Of a stretch of 5,150 bases of DNA, positions 1 through 5,150 are shown one piece after another; the stretch's first letter is position 1; the number at the start of each line of letters is the position of its first letter. The stretch spans positions 1 to 5,150 of the forward strand of contig JADGOU010000221.1 in the NCBI GenBank assembly GCA_017882835.1, in the 5' to 3' direction. The stretch is from Frankiaceae bacterium (GTDB lineage: Bacteria > Actinomycetota > Actinomycetes > JADGOU01). Both the position numbers and the translations under genes were made by a program. Under the pieces are notes generated by a model. It was not told the origin of the DNA. It worked only from the letters and a program-made list of their open reading frames with translations, and searched no databases.

Positions 1-891
1 GTGGATGCGCGCGCGGTACTGGCCCGGTACCGGCGGTGGCTGGGCCGTCAGCCACTCGCGTCCCGGACCCGCCAGGTGTACCTGGCCCAGGTCACCGCCT
101 ATGTGCAGTGGCTGGCCGGCGGGGAGCACGGCGGGGCCGCGTTGCGGGAGCCGGCGGTGCGGGACTGGGCGGTGCGCGACTACAAGCGGCACCTGAGCAG
201 GACGCGGAAGTGGAAGCCGGCGTCGGTGAACCAGGCGCTGGCCGCCATCGACAACTTCTGCCGGCACCTGGGGCTGGGCCGGCCGGAGGTGAAGCGGGAG
301 AAGCTGCCGCGGGTCGCCCCGCGCGCGCTCGACGCCGACGAGCAGCGACGGTTCCTGCGCACGGTGGAACGCGCTCCGTCGGCGCGGAACCGGGCGATCG
401 CCACCGTGTTCTTCTACACCGGCCTGCGGCTGTCCGAGCTGGCCGCCCTCGACGTCGATGACGTGGCGGTGTCGGCGCGCCGCGGCCGGCTCACGGTGCG
501 TTCCGGCAAGGGCGACCTCGGCCGGGAAGTGCCGCTCAACAGCGCCTGCCGTTCCGTCTTGGACACGTGGACGAAGGCCCGCGACGGCCAGCTCGCCGGC
601 CTGCGCAGCGACGAGCCGCGCACGGCGTTGTGGCTGTCGCGGACGGGGAACCGGATGAGCCCGCGCGCGATCGACCTGGTGATCCGCGGCTTGGCCGACG
701 ACGCCGGCCTGGCGGTGTCGGCCCACGTGCTGCGCCACACCTGGGTGACCAATCTGGTGCGCTCGGGCGCGGACGTGGTGCTCGTCGCCGAGATCGCCGG
801 GCATGCGCGACTGGACACCACCCGCCGGTACAGCCTGCCCTCCGACGCCGACCGCGACGCCGCCGTCGAGGCCGTGCTGGTGGAGACCTGA
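1..891 (+). CDS. tnpI: Tyrosine recombinase, TnpI-like cointegrate resolvase
   Basis: This 296-residue site-specific recombinase belongs to the XerC/XerD/phage integrase superfamily. Residues about 1-95 form the N-terminal SAM-like core-binding domain, and about 105-290 the catalytic domain. The full catalytic set is visible: Arg143 in TGLRLSEL, Lys170 in SGKGDLG, His242 and Arg245 in HVLRH, His268 in AGHARLDTT, and the nucleophile Tyr277 in RRYS. Its length is close to Tn4430 TnpI, and its position just upstream of a Tn3-family transposase suggests it resolves transposition cointegrates rather than integrating a phage. The two genes probably share one transcript. The GTG at base 1 is the first base of the window, so the true start could lie further upstream and the promoter and binding sites are out of view. 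A XerD-like recombinase only by chance next to tnpA is the alternative; the 13-base spacing argues against it. Confidence 0.88.
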   Translation: MDARAVLARYRRWLGRQPLASRTRQVYLAQVTAYVQWLAGGEHGGAALREPAVRDWAVRDYKRHLSRTRKWKPASVNQALAAIDNFCRHLGLGRPEVKREKLPRVAPRALDADEQRRFLRTVERAPSARNRAIATVFFYTGLRLSELAALDVDDVAVSARRGRLTVRSGKGDLGREVPLNSACRSVLDTWTKARDGQLAGLRSDEPRTALWLSRTGNRMSPRAIDLVIRGLADDAGLAVSAHVLRHTWVTNLVRSGADVVLVAEIAGHARLDTTRRYSLPSDADRDAAVEAVLVET

Positions 892-895
892 CGGC

Positions 896-900
896 AGGGA
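896..900 (+). promoter_or_regulatory. Probable ribosome binding site of tnpA
   Basis: AGGGA lies four bases before the GTG at 905, in the short gap after the tnpI stop (TGA, 889-891). It supports starting the transposase at 905 rather than at the in-frame ATG at 803 inside tnpI. The spacing is a little short, so translation may also be coupled to termination of tnpI. Confidence 0.5.
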
Positions 901-904
901 CGGC

Positions 905-3900
905 GTGGCGACCCGATTCCTCTCCGATGCCGAGCGGGCAAGCCTGGAGACGTGGCCGGCCGAGATCAGCCACACCGACCTCGTCGCCCATTTCACCCTC
1001 GACGTCGCCGACGTGCGGTGGCTGGCGCGTCAACGCTCGCCGGCGAACCGGCTCGGTCTGAGCGTCCAGCTCACCGGCCTGCGCTACCTCGGGTTCCTGC
1101 CCGGCGAGCTGGCCGCGCTGCCGCCGCTGGTGCTGGACCGGCTCGCCGCCGAGCTCGGGGTCCCACCCCAGGTCTTCGCCGACTACCTGGACCTGGGCGA
1201 GCGGGCGCGGCGCGAGCATGCCGCCGCGGTCATCGAGCGGGCCGGCTGGCAGACCTGCGGGCGGGGCGAGTGGAAACGGCTCGGCGACTGGCTCGTCGAG
1301 CGAGCGTTGGAGCACGACACGCCGTCGGTGCTGTTCCGGGCCGCGCTCGACCACCTGCGGAACGCGCAGATCGTGCGGCCCGGCGTGGACCGGCTCATGC
1401 GGGCGGTCGCCGCGGCCCGCGCGACCGCGTGGACTGAGCTGTACCTGCGGGTCGGCCCGCTGCTCACCTCGACCCGACGCGGCCAGCTCGACCGGCTGCT
1501 CGCCACCGACCCCGACCTGCGGGTGGCACCGCTGGTCTGGCTCAACACCGGGGCCACTCAGGCGTCCCCGGAGACGATCAAGACGGAGGTGGACAAGCTC
1601 GGCTACCTGCGCGGGATCGACGCGGACCGGCTGGATCTGTCGATGGTGCCACCGGAGCGCGTCCGGGAGCTGGCCGGGTGGGCGCGCCGCTCGACGCCGC
1701 GGGCGCTGCGCCGTCTCGACAGCGACCGCCGCTACCCGGTTCTGCTGGCGGCCGCGGCGACGACGTGCACCGAGATCGTCGACGAGGTCGTGCGGCTGTT
1801 CGACCAAGCCCTCGCCGCCACCGACGGCCGGGCCCGCCGACAGGTCGCCGAACAACGCGCCGCACTCGTCAAGGGCGACTACGAACGCCTCCGGCTGCTC
1901 GACGAGATCCTCGACATCGTGCTCGACGACGGCCTCGACGACGCCGCCGTCGGGGCGAACCTGCGCCACCTCGGACGTGACCGCCTTGCCGGCGCCGCCC
2001 GCCCGCCCGACGAGCGGCCACCCGCCGACGGCGGCCACCTCGCCCTACTCGAAGCCCGCCACAGCTACCTCCGCCAGTTCGCGCCACACGTGCTCGCCGC
2101 CATCGAGTTCTCGGCCAGCGTCGAACCCAGCGAGGTCCTCAACGCGGTCACCCTGCTGCGCCGCCTCAACGCCGAGGGCCGCCGCACCGTCCCCGACGAC
2201 ACCCCCACCGGCTTCGTCCCGGCCCGCTGGCAGCCCTACCTGGACGCCGCCCATGCGGCCGGCAAGACCGCCGAGTACCGGCACTACTGGGAACTGGCCG
2301 TCCTGTTCGCCCTGCAAGGCGCCCTGCGCTCCGGCGAGATCTGGGTGGAAGGGTCCCGCCGGTACGCCAACCCGGCCTCCTACCTGATCCCACCCGAGCG
2401 GTGGCAGGACATCCGCGCGGACACCCTGGTGCGCACCCGGACCCCGACCCGCTTCGCCGACCGCCTCGCCGCTCTGGAGGCGGAGCTGGAAGGCCACCTC
2501 GACGAGCTGGAAACCCAGCTCGGCGAGCCCGACGCGGACATCCGGCTCGACGACGACAGCGTGCTGCACCTGAGCCCGCTGGGGGCCGAGGGCGTCGACC
2601 CGCGGCTGCAGGCCGAGCACGACCGGCTGCTGAGCCGCCTGCCGCACGTGCAGACCGCCGAGCTGCTCATCGAGGTCGACACGGTCACGAACTGGACCGA
2701 CCACCTCACCCACGCCGGCGGCGGCAGCCCGCGCCACCCCGACATCGAGCACCGCCGGCTGCTCTACGCGGCGGTGCTGGCGCAGGCCTCCAACTTCGGG
2801 ATCACGCGGATGGCCGAACTGTCCGGGCTCAGCGCCGACGCGCTGACCTGGACCACCGAGTGGTACCTGCGGGAGCAGACGCTGCAGCCTGCCACCACGG
2901 CCGTCGTCAACGCCCACTACCGCCATCCCCTCACCCGCGCGTGGGGTGGCGGCACGCTGTCCTCCTCCGACGGCCTGCGCTTCCCGATGCGCGGCAAGTC
3001 CCTGACCGCCCGCGCGCTGTCCCGCTACTACCTGGACCGGGGACTGACCAGCTACACGTGGCTGTCCGACCAGTTCAGCACCTACGGCACCCAGGTCATC
3101 GTCTCCACGGACCGGGACGCGACCTACGTCCTGGACGGGATCCTCGGCAACACCACCGAGCTGCCGATCGCCGAGCACACCGTCGACACGCACGGCCAAA
3201 CCTTCATCGTCACCGCCCTGTTCGACCTGGTTGGCCTGCGGCTCTCTCCCCGGATCGCCGACCTGACCGCCAAGCCGCTGTGGCGTGCCCGACCCCTCGG
3301 CTACTACCTCGACCGCTGGCCCAGGGCCGGCCCGCTGCTCGCCAACCCCGCCCGCGTCGAGGTGATCGACCAGCACTGGGACGACCTGTGCCGCATCGGC
3401 GGCAGTCTCAAGCTCGGCCATGTCTCCGCGTCCCTGCTCACCGGCAGACTCCAAGCCGGCGCCCGCCAACATCCGCTGGCCAAAGCCCTGCTTGAGCACG
3501 GCAAGCTGCTGCGCACCGTGCACGCCGTCCGCTGGTTCGCCGAGGAAGTCTTCCGGCGGCGGATCGGCCGGCAGCTCAACCGGGGCGAGTCCGTCAACGA
3601 CCTACGCCGTCACCTCTGGGTCGCCCAACGCGGCAACGTTCACCACCGCCACCACGACGACCAGACCATGCAGGCGCACTGTCACACCCTGCTGACCAAT
3701 GCCTGCATCCTGTGGACGACCCTGTACCTGCAGGACGCGGTCGACGCCCACCGCGCCGACGGCATCGCCGTCCCCGCCGATCTCATCGCCCACATCAGCC
3801 CGGCCTGCTTCGAACACATCTCACCCTGGGGCACCTACAACTTCGACGTCGCCGGGATCCGCAGACGCACCCGCCGCCGGCCACTCAGGCCACTCGAACG

Positions 3901-3907
3901 CCACTAA
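905..3907 (+). CDS. tnpA: Tn3-family DDE transposase TnpA
   Basis: This 1000-residue protein binds the transposon ends and catalyses replicative strand transfer. Its length is typical for Tn3-family transposases (about 950-1010). The N-terminal DUF4158-like part (about 3-165) includes TRFLSDAER, RSPANRLG (44-51) and LRYLGFLPG (60-68). The RSGEIWVEGSRRY motif sits near 474-486. The DDE catalytic domain follows: Asp689 in SSSDGLRF, Asp761 in VDTHG (after RDATYVLDG, with Asp744), and Glu895 in LNRGES. The first two are 72 residues apart, and 689 and 895 coincide with Tn3 TnpA numbering. The C terminus keeps NACILWTTLYL (932-942) and ISPACFEHISPWG (964-976), so the protein is complete. I chose GTG 905 because an RBS-like AGGGA precedes it and VATRFLSDAE matches the family N terminus; the extra 34 residues from ATG 803 are Pro/Thr-rich shadow of tnpI. 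No frameshift or internal stop is seen. Confidence 0.96.
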   Translation: MATRFLSDAERASLETWPAEISHTDLVAHFTLDVADVRWLARQRSPANRLGLSVQLTGLRYLGFLPGELAALPPLVLDRLAAELGVPPQVFADYLDLGERARREHAAAVIERAGWQTCGRGEWKRLGDWLVERALEHDTPSVLFRAALDHLRNAQIVRPGVDRLMRAVAAARATAWTELYLRVGPLLTSTRRGQLDRLLATDPDLRVAPLVWLNTGATQASPETIKTEVDKLGYLRGIDADRLDLSMVPPERVRELAGWARRSTPRALRRLDSDRRYPVLLAAAATTCTEIVDEVVRLFDQALAATDGRARRQVAEQRAALVKGDYERLRLLDEILDIVLDDGLDDAAVGANLRHLGRDRLAGAARPPDERPPADGGHLALLEARHSYLRQFAPHVLAAIEFSASVEPSEVLNAVTLLRRLNAEGRRTVPDDTPTGFVPARWQPYLDAAHAAGKTAEYRHYWELAVLFALQGALRSGEIWVEGSRRYANPASYLIPPERWQDIRADTLVRTRTPTRFADRLAALEAELEGHLDELETQLGEPDADIRLDDDSVLHLSPLGAEGVDPRLQAEHDRLLSRLPHVQTAELLIEVDTVTNWTDHLTHAGGGSPRHPDIEHRRLLYAAVLAQASNFGITRMAELSGLSADALTWTTEWYLREQTLQPATTAVVNAHYRHPLTRAWGGGTLSSSDGLRFPMRGKSLTARALSRYYLDRGLTSYTWLSDQFSTYGTQVIVSTDRDATYVLDGILGNTTELPIAEHTVDTHGQTFIVTALFDLVGLRLSPRIADLTAKPLWRARPLGYYLDRWPRAGPLLANPARVEVIDQHWDDLCRIGGSLKLGHVSASLLTGRLQAGARQHPLAKALLEHGKLLRTVHAVRWFAEEVFRRRIGRQLNRGESVNDLRRHLWVAQRGNVHHRHHDDQTMQAHCHTLLTNACILWTTLYLQDAVDAHRADGIAVPADLIAHISPACFEHISPWGTYNFDVAGIRRRTRRRPLRPLERH

Positions 3908-3949
3908 CCGCCATTAGAGGAACGATTCCCCGCCGTTTTGGCGCGGTTA
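3905..3949 (+). repeat. Inverted repeat beginning at the tnpA stop codon
   Basis: TAACCGC at 3905-3911, which contains the tnpA stop codon, is a perfect 7-base inverted copy of GCGGTTA at 3943-3949. Between them lie AGAGGAACGATTCCCC and a smaller CGCC/GGCG hairpin around GTTTT (3931-3943). It could fold in the tnpA transcript and act as a weak terminator, but there is no T-run after it. It may equally be part of the transposon end's binding-site architecture. Confidence 0.4.
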
Positions 3950-3967
3950 CTCAGGCGACCCGACCCC
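3930..3967 (-). repeat. Candidate right terminal inverted repeat of the transposon
   Basis: Read on the minus strand from 3967 inward, the sequence begins GGGGTCGGGTCGCC and continues through CTGAGTAACCGCGCC and an AAAACGG stretch. Tn3-family ends are about 38 bp and start with GGGG, and the transposase gene usually ends close to the right repeat, so this is where one is expected. The partner repeat is outside the window, so identity cannot be tested. Alternative outer ends are the CCC ending at 3960 or the CCCC at 3928-3931, the latter giving a repeat that overlaps the tnpA stop. No target duplication can be checked. Confidence 0.4.
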
Positions 3968-4243
3968 GCACTGCACCCGACGTCTCGATCACCCTGCGCA
4001 CCGGGGTGTCCGCCGAGGCCGTCCAAAGCCGTCGCCGACAACCTGCACGACGCCAAACTGGCCGCCGCAGTCGCCGACGTAGCCGCCGTCCGCCGCGCCG
4101 ACGCGGCCGGCAGAGTAGAACGGCTACGGGCGGAGCTGACCGCGGCCGAAGCCCTCCTCGCCAGCTACACCCCCGGCAGCCCCGCCACAGCCCCGCCGAC
4201 CATGTCGGCAGTAGGACCGCAGGATTCAGGGTGCCTAATGTAG
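3968..4243 (+). pseudogene. 3' remnant of an unrecognised GC-rich gene, probably frameshifted
   Basis: No native start codon is visible, yet codons here end almost always in G or C. In the frame of base 3961 the reading DVSITLRTGVSAEAV (about 3979-4023) looks like real protein. Soon after, coding character moves to the frame of base 3938: KAVADNLHDAKLAAAVADV and then an Ala/Arg/Glu-rich helix, ERLRAELTAAEALLASYTPG, ending at TAG 4241-4243. The best single explanation is a short indel near 4020-4030 in a gene whose 5' part was lost at the transposon junction. The TTG at 3938 gives a 101-codon open frame, but it lies inside the proposed transposon end and is unlikely to be a start. The C-terminal part resembles a helical or coiled-coil tail. 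I do not recognise the family, and no function is assigned. Confidence 0.5.
4195..4209 (+). repeat. Small perfect hairpin
   Basis: GCCGAC (4195-4200) and GTCGGC (4204-4209) form a 6-bp stem with a CAT loop. It lies at the point where GC-rich sequence begins to give way to the AT-richer island. There is no T-run, so a terminator is not supported, and it may be chance in GC-rich coding sequence. Confidence 0.3.
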
Positions 4244-4248
4244 AAGGG
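4244..4248 (+). promoter_or_regulatory. Ribosome binding site of the 103-residue protein gene
   Basis: AAGGG ends seven bases before the ATG at 4256. It overlaps the TAG stop (4241-4243) of the upstream remnant by position only. TAATGT at 4236-4241 could be a -10 hexamer, but no matching -35 is found at the expected distance, so no promoter is called. Confidence 0.55.
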
Positions 4249-4255
4249 ATGAGCC

Positions 4256-4567
4256 ATGAAGATGCTCAAAGATGAAAAGAACAGGATTGGACCGGAAGAA
4301 ATAGACAAGATTAGACAAGAAGCGGCAAGCGCGCGGGCTGAAGGTCGCTCCATCTTTATCTTTCAGATAAACAATCTTCATGGAGAAGGTATCTTAAACA
4401 ACCCGAAGATAGCTAAAGTGGAACATGATGTCATGAATATGATTGAAGCAGTTCAAATAGCAGGATGGTCTGTGGTACTTCCACTAAGTTATACGCCCTC
4501 AGCTGGACTGATGGGTGGCACAGGTGTGGGCACTGTGTGCCACGCCACGTTCCGCCCTACTATATAG
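4256..4567 (+). CDS. Small protein of unknown function, AT-rich gene
   Basis: This 103-residue protein starts at ATG with a good Shine-Dalgarno sequence and ends at TAG 4565-4567. Residues 1-30 are charged and probably helical (KDEKNRIGPEEIDKIRQEAA). Then comes a strand-like RSIFIFQINNLHGEG, a possible amphipathic helix with IEAVQIAGWSVVLPLSY, and a Gly-rich stretch GLMGGTGVGTV ending ATFRPTI. No signal peptide, membrane segment, Cys cluster or known catalytic motif is visible. Codon use is unlike the flanking genes, with many A/T-ending codons and one TTA at 4394-4396, which points to transfer from a lower-GC genome. It precedes an HNH-like fragment by 29 bases on the same strand, so the two were probably one operon. 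I do not recognise the family. The alpha/beta layout ending in an AGW helix resembles small single-domain actinobacterial hypothetical proteins, but that is an impression. Confidence 0.65.
   Translation: MKMLKDEKNRIGPEEIDKIRQEAASARAEGRSIFIFQINNLHGEGILNNPKIAKVEHDVMNMIEAVQIAGWSVVLPLSYTPSAGLMGGTGVGTVCHATFRPTI
4515..4543 (+). repeat. Stem-loop in the 3' end of the small gene
   Basis: GTGGCACA (4515-4522) and TGTGCCAC (4536-4543) are perfect 8-base inverted repeats around a 13-base loop. They lie inside the coding sequence, about 20 bases before the stop codon and about 40 before the RBS of the next gene. It may influence mRNA stability or coupling to the downstream gene; no T-run follows immediately. 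Confidence 0.4.
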
Positions 4568-4582
4568 TAACCGATAAATGAT

Positions 4583-4590
4583 AAAGGAGG
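4583..4590 (+). promoter_or_regulatory. Strong Shine-Dalgarno sequence of the HNH-like fragment
   Basis: AAAGGAGG lies six bases before the ATG at 4597, a near-consensus match to the 16S anti-Shine-Dalgarno. It decides the start: the ATG at 4592 is followed at once by a stop (ATG AAA TGA). Confidence 0.75.
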
Positions 4591-4596
4591 GATGAA

Positions 4597-4701
4597 ATGA
4601 GTAGCGGCGTGTTAGTTCTAAATGCTGACAGATCACCCTTAGCTTATATCTCCTGGCAGCGTGCACACACCGAGTTTAGTTCAGCATCGTTCTGTTCCTA
4701 G
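4597..4701 (+). pseudogene. N-terminal fragment of an HNH-endonuclease-like protein
   Basis: The reading frame gives only 34 residues, beginning MSSGVLVLNADRSPLAYISW and continuing QRAHTEF before SSASFCS and a TAG stop. The pattern VLVLNAdxxPLxxxSWxRA is the characteristic N terminus of a family of actinobacterial and phage HNH endonucleases. In those proteins the catalytic HNH motif and zinc-binding cysteines come further downstream, and none of that is present here in any frame I can see. The gene therefore appears cut, with family resemblance ending around residue 27 (about base 4677) and unrelated sequence after it. The strong RBS and AT-rich codons, including TTA at 4612 and 4639, show it came with the upstream 103-residue gene. 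A genuine 34-residue peptide with this sequence is possible but less likely. The fragment cannot be a nuclease. Confidence 0.6.
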
Positions 4702-4743
4702 CTTATGGGGTGGCTTGTCGCATAAAGCACCAGACTTTAGTCC
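4672..4743 (+). repeat. Junction segment with short direct and inverted repeats
   Basis: This stretch links the HNH-like fragment to the helicase remnant and has no coding assignment. GAGTTTAGTTC (4672-4682) recurs with two mismatches as GACTTTAGTCC (4733-4743). Inside, TAAAG (4723-4727) pairs with CTTTA (4735-4739) around a 7-base loop. GTCGCAT (4717-4723) pairs with ATGCGAC (4753-4759) just beyond the end. Such repeats could mark an old insertion or excision scar, but all are short. Confidence 0.3.
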
Positions 4744-5135
4744 TAACCGTCGATGCGACCGCCAGCCTGGTGCGCCCGCACCGCAGCGGCCAATCGCGCT
4801 GGTGGACCTGGGCCGGCGGCAGAGCCAACAGCGTGCTCGCCACCGCCCTATCCCAGGTCGAGCCGGGACTGGTCGACGAGCTGAGCCAGTACGACAACCG
4901 CTACGTCAAACTGCCCGGCACGGCGACCCCGGCGGCCGTCGCCAGCGCCGTCGCTCGCGCCCGCGACCGCTTCGGGGCCGACCTCGCAGGCGCTGAGCCC
5001 AAAGTCTCCGACGAGGCCCTCAAGCAGCTCAAGTTCGCCGAGCTGCTGCCGCCGGACCTGGCGAGCCACACCCTGGGCGCGCGCTCAGCCGACCACGACG
5101 GCGCCCGGCTGCTGCTACAGAGACCGGTCGGGTGA
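4741..5135 (+). pseudogene. C-terminal remnant of a DEAD/DEAH (Lhr-like) helicase
   Basis: The frame is open from the GTG at 4710, but protein-like GC-rich codons begin only around 4741. About 130 residues follow, to TGA 5133-5135. Recognisable features are WWTWAGGRAN (4800-4829), a DNRYVKLPG segment, a helical TPAAVASAVARARDRFG segment, and LKFAELLPPDLA near 5028-5061. The WWTWAGGRAN and LKFxELLP signatures are what I recall from the extreme C terminus of large actinobacterial superfamily 2 helicases of the Lhr-like type. The Walker A, DExH and other ATPase motifs, which would lie many hundreds of codons upstream, are absent, so this is a 5'-truncated remnant and not a helicase. Its GC content and codon use match the host-like flanks, not the AT-rich island, so the island appears to have been joined to it. 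A standalone small protein started from GTG 4710 is unlikely because no RBS precedes it. Confidence 0.6.
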
Positions 5136-5150
5136 CGGCTCTCCATCTCG

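Larger units (their letters stand above)
1..3967 (+). mobile_element. Tn4430-type Tn3-family transposon, left end missing
   Basis: The element consists of a tyrosine recombinase gene followed directly by a Tn3-family DDE transposase gene on the same strand, 13 bases apart. This matches Tn4430, where tnpI and tnpA are adjacent and TnpI replaces the serine resolvase TnpR used by Tn3 and Tn21. In that family TnpA performs replicative transposition that yields a cointegrate, and TnpI resolves it at an internal resolution site upstream of tnpI. That site and the left inverted repeat would lie before base 1, so they cannot be seen. The right boundary is inferred from a run of four C at 3964-3967, because Tn3 ends start with GGGG when read inward. 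No passenger gene lies between the two genes or between tnpA and the proposed end; any cargo would have to be upstream. The family call is firm, the exact boundary is not. Confidence 0.75.

Noticed and set aside
803..904. Upstream ATG start for the transposase inside tnpI
   Set aside because: The 34 extra residues overlap the tnpI catalytic tyrosine region and are Pro/Thr-rich; GTG 905 has an RBS-like AGGGA and begins at the usual family N terminus.
536..2038. Long minus-strand open frame of 500 codons opposite tnpI and tnpA
   Set aside because: It is an antisense shadow of GC-rich coding sequence, low-complexity in composition (Gly/Arg/Val/Pro-rich), with no recognisable motif and no sensible start context.
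2045..3523. Long minus-strand open frame of 492 codons opposite tnpA
   Set aside because: It lies opposite the conserved DDE domain, whose plus-strand motifs are unmistakable; the reverse reading is repetitive Gly/Val/Gln-rich sequence typical of GC-rich shadows.
4195..4209. Rho-independent terminator after the GC-rich remnant
   Set aside because: The 6-bp hairpin lacks any following T-run.
4236..4241. Promoter -10 box TAATGT for the AT-rich operon
   Set aside because: The sequence 17 bases upstream does not resemble a -35 box, and a single hexamer is weak evidence.
3938..4243. A complete 101-residue protein started at TTG 3938
   Set aside because: The start lies within the proposed transposon end, no RBS is visible, and the first 25 or so residues are Pro/Arg/Ser-rich while the neighbouring frame looks more protein-like there. 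Treated as a frameshifted remnant.
4661..4996. Open frame of 111 codons across the island/helicase junction
   Set aside because: It is an Arg/Pro-rich shadow frame of the helicase remnant and does not continue the HNH-like sequence.
1..5150. CRISPR array, tRNA, rRNA or riboswitch
   Set aside because: No regularly spaced repeats, no cloverleaf or conserved rRNA segments, and no recognisable aptamer motif were seen on either strand.

Overview
The window is very GC-rich DNA with GC-ending codons and GTG starts (a hand count of one 60-base line in the transposase gives about 80% GC). It most likely comes from an actinomycete; the genus cannot be told from the sequence. One exception is an AT-richer island at about 4215-4750, where two 60-base lines count to about 37-38% GC.

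Region 1 (1-3967) is most of a Tn3-family transposon of the Tn4430 type. A tyrosine recombinase (TnpI-like, 1-891) is followed after 13 bases by a full-length 1000-residue DDE transposase (TnpA, 905-3907). All catalytic residues of both proteins can be found, so both look functional. TnpA would join the transposon ends to a target and form a cointegrate; TnpI would resolve the cointegrate at an internal site. The left end and the resolution site must lie upstream of base 1. A candidate right end lies just after the transposase stop, with an outer boundary near 3967.

Region 2 (3968-4243) is a GC-rich coding remnant, probably frameshifted, with no start of its own. It looks like the 3' end of a gene cut by the transposon, and I do not recognise the protein.

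Region 3 (about 4244-4750) is the AT-rich island. It holds an intact 103-residue protein of unknown function and, after a strong ribosome binding site, the first part of an HNH-endonuclease-like protein that stops after 34 codons. The two read as a small operon acquired from a lower-GC source and then truncated.

Region 4 (about 4741-5135) is the C-terminal end of a large DEAD/DEAH (Lhr-like) helicase without its front part. The last 15 bases show nothing.

Overall, an apparently intact transposon module sits beside a patchwork of gene remnants with at least two visible junctions (near 3967 and near 4670-4745). I see no tRNA, rRNA or CRISPR array, and no convincing complete new system. The most unusual item is the AT-rich two-gene operon.
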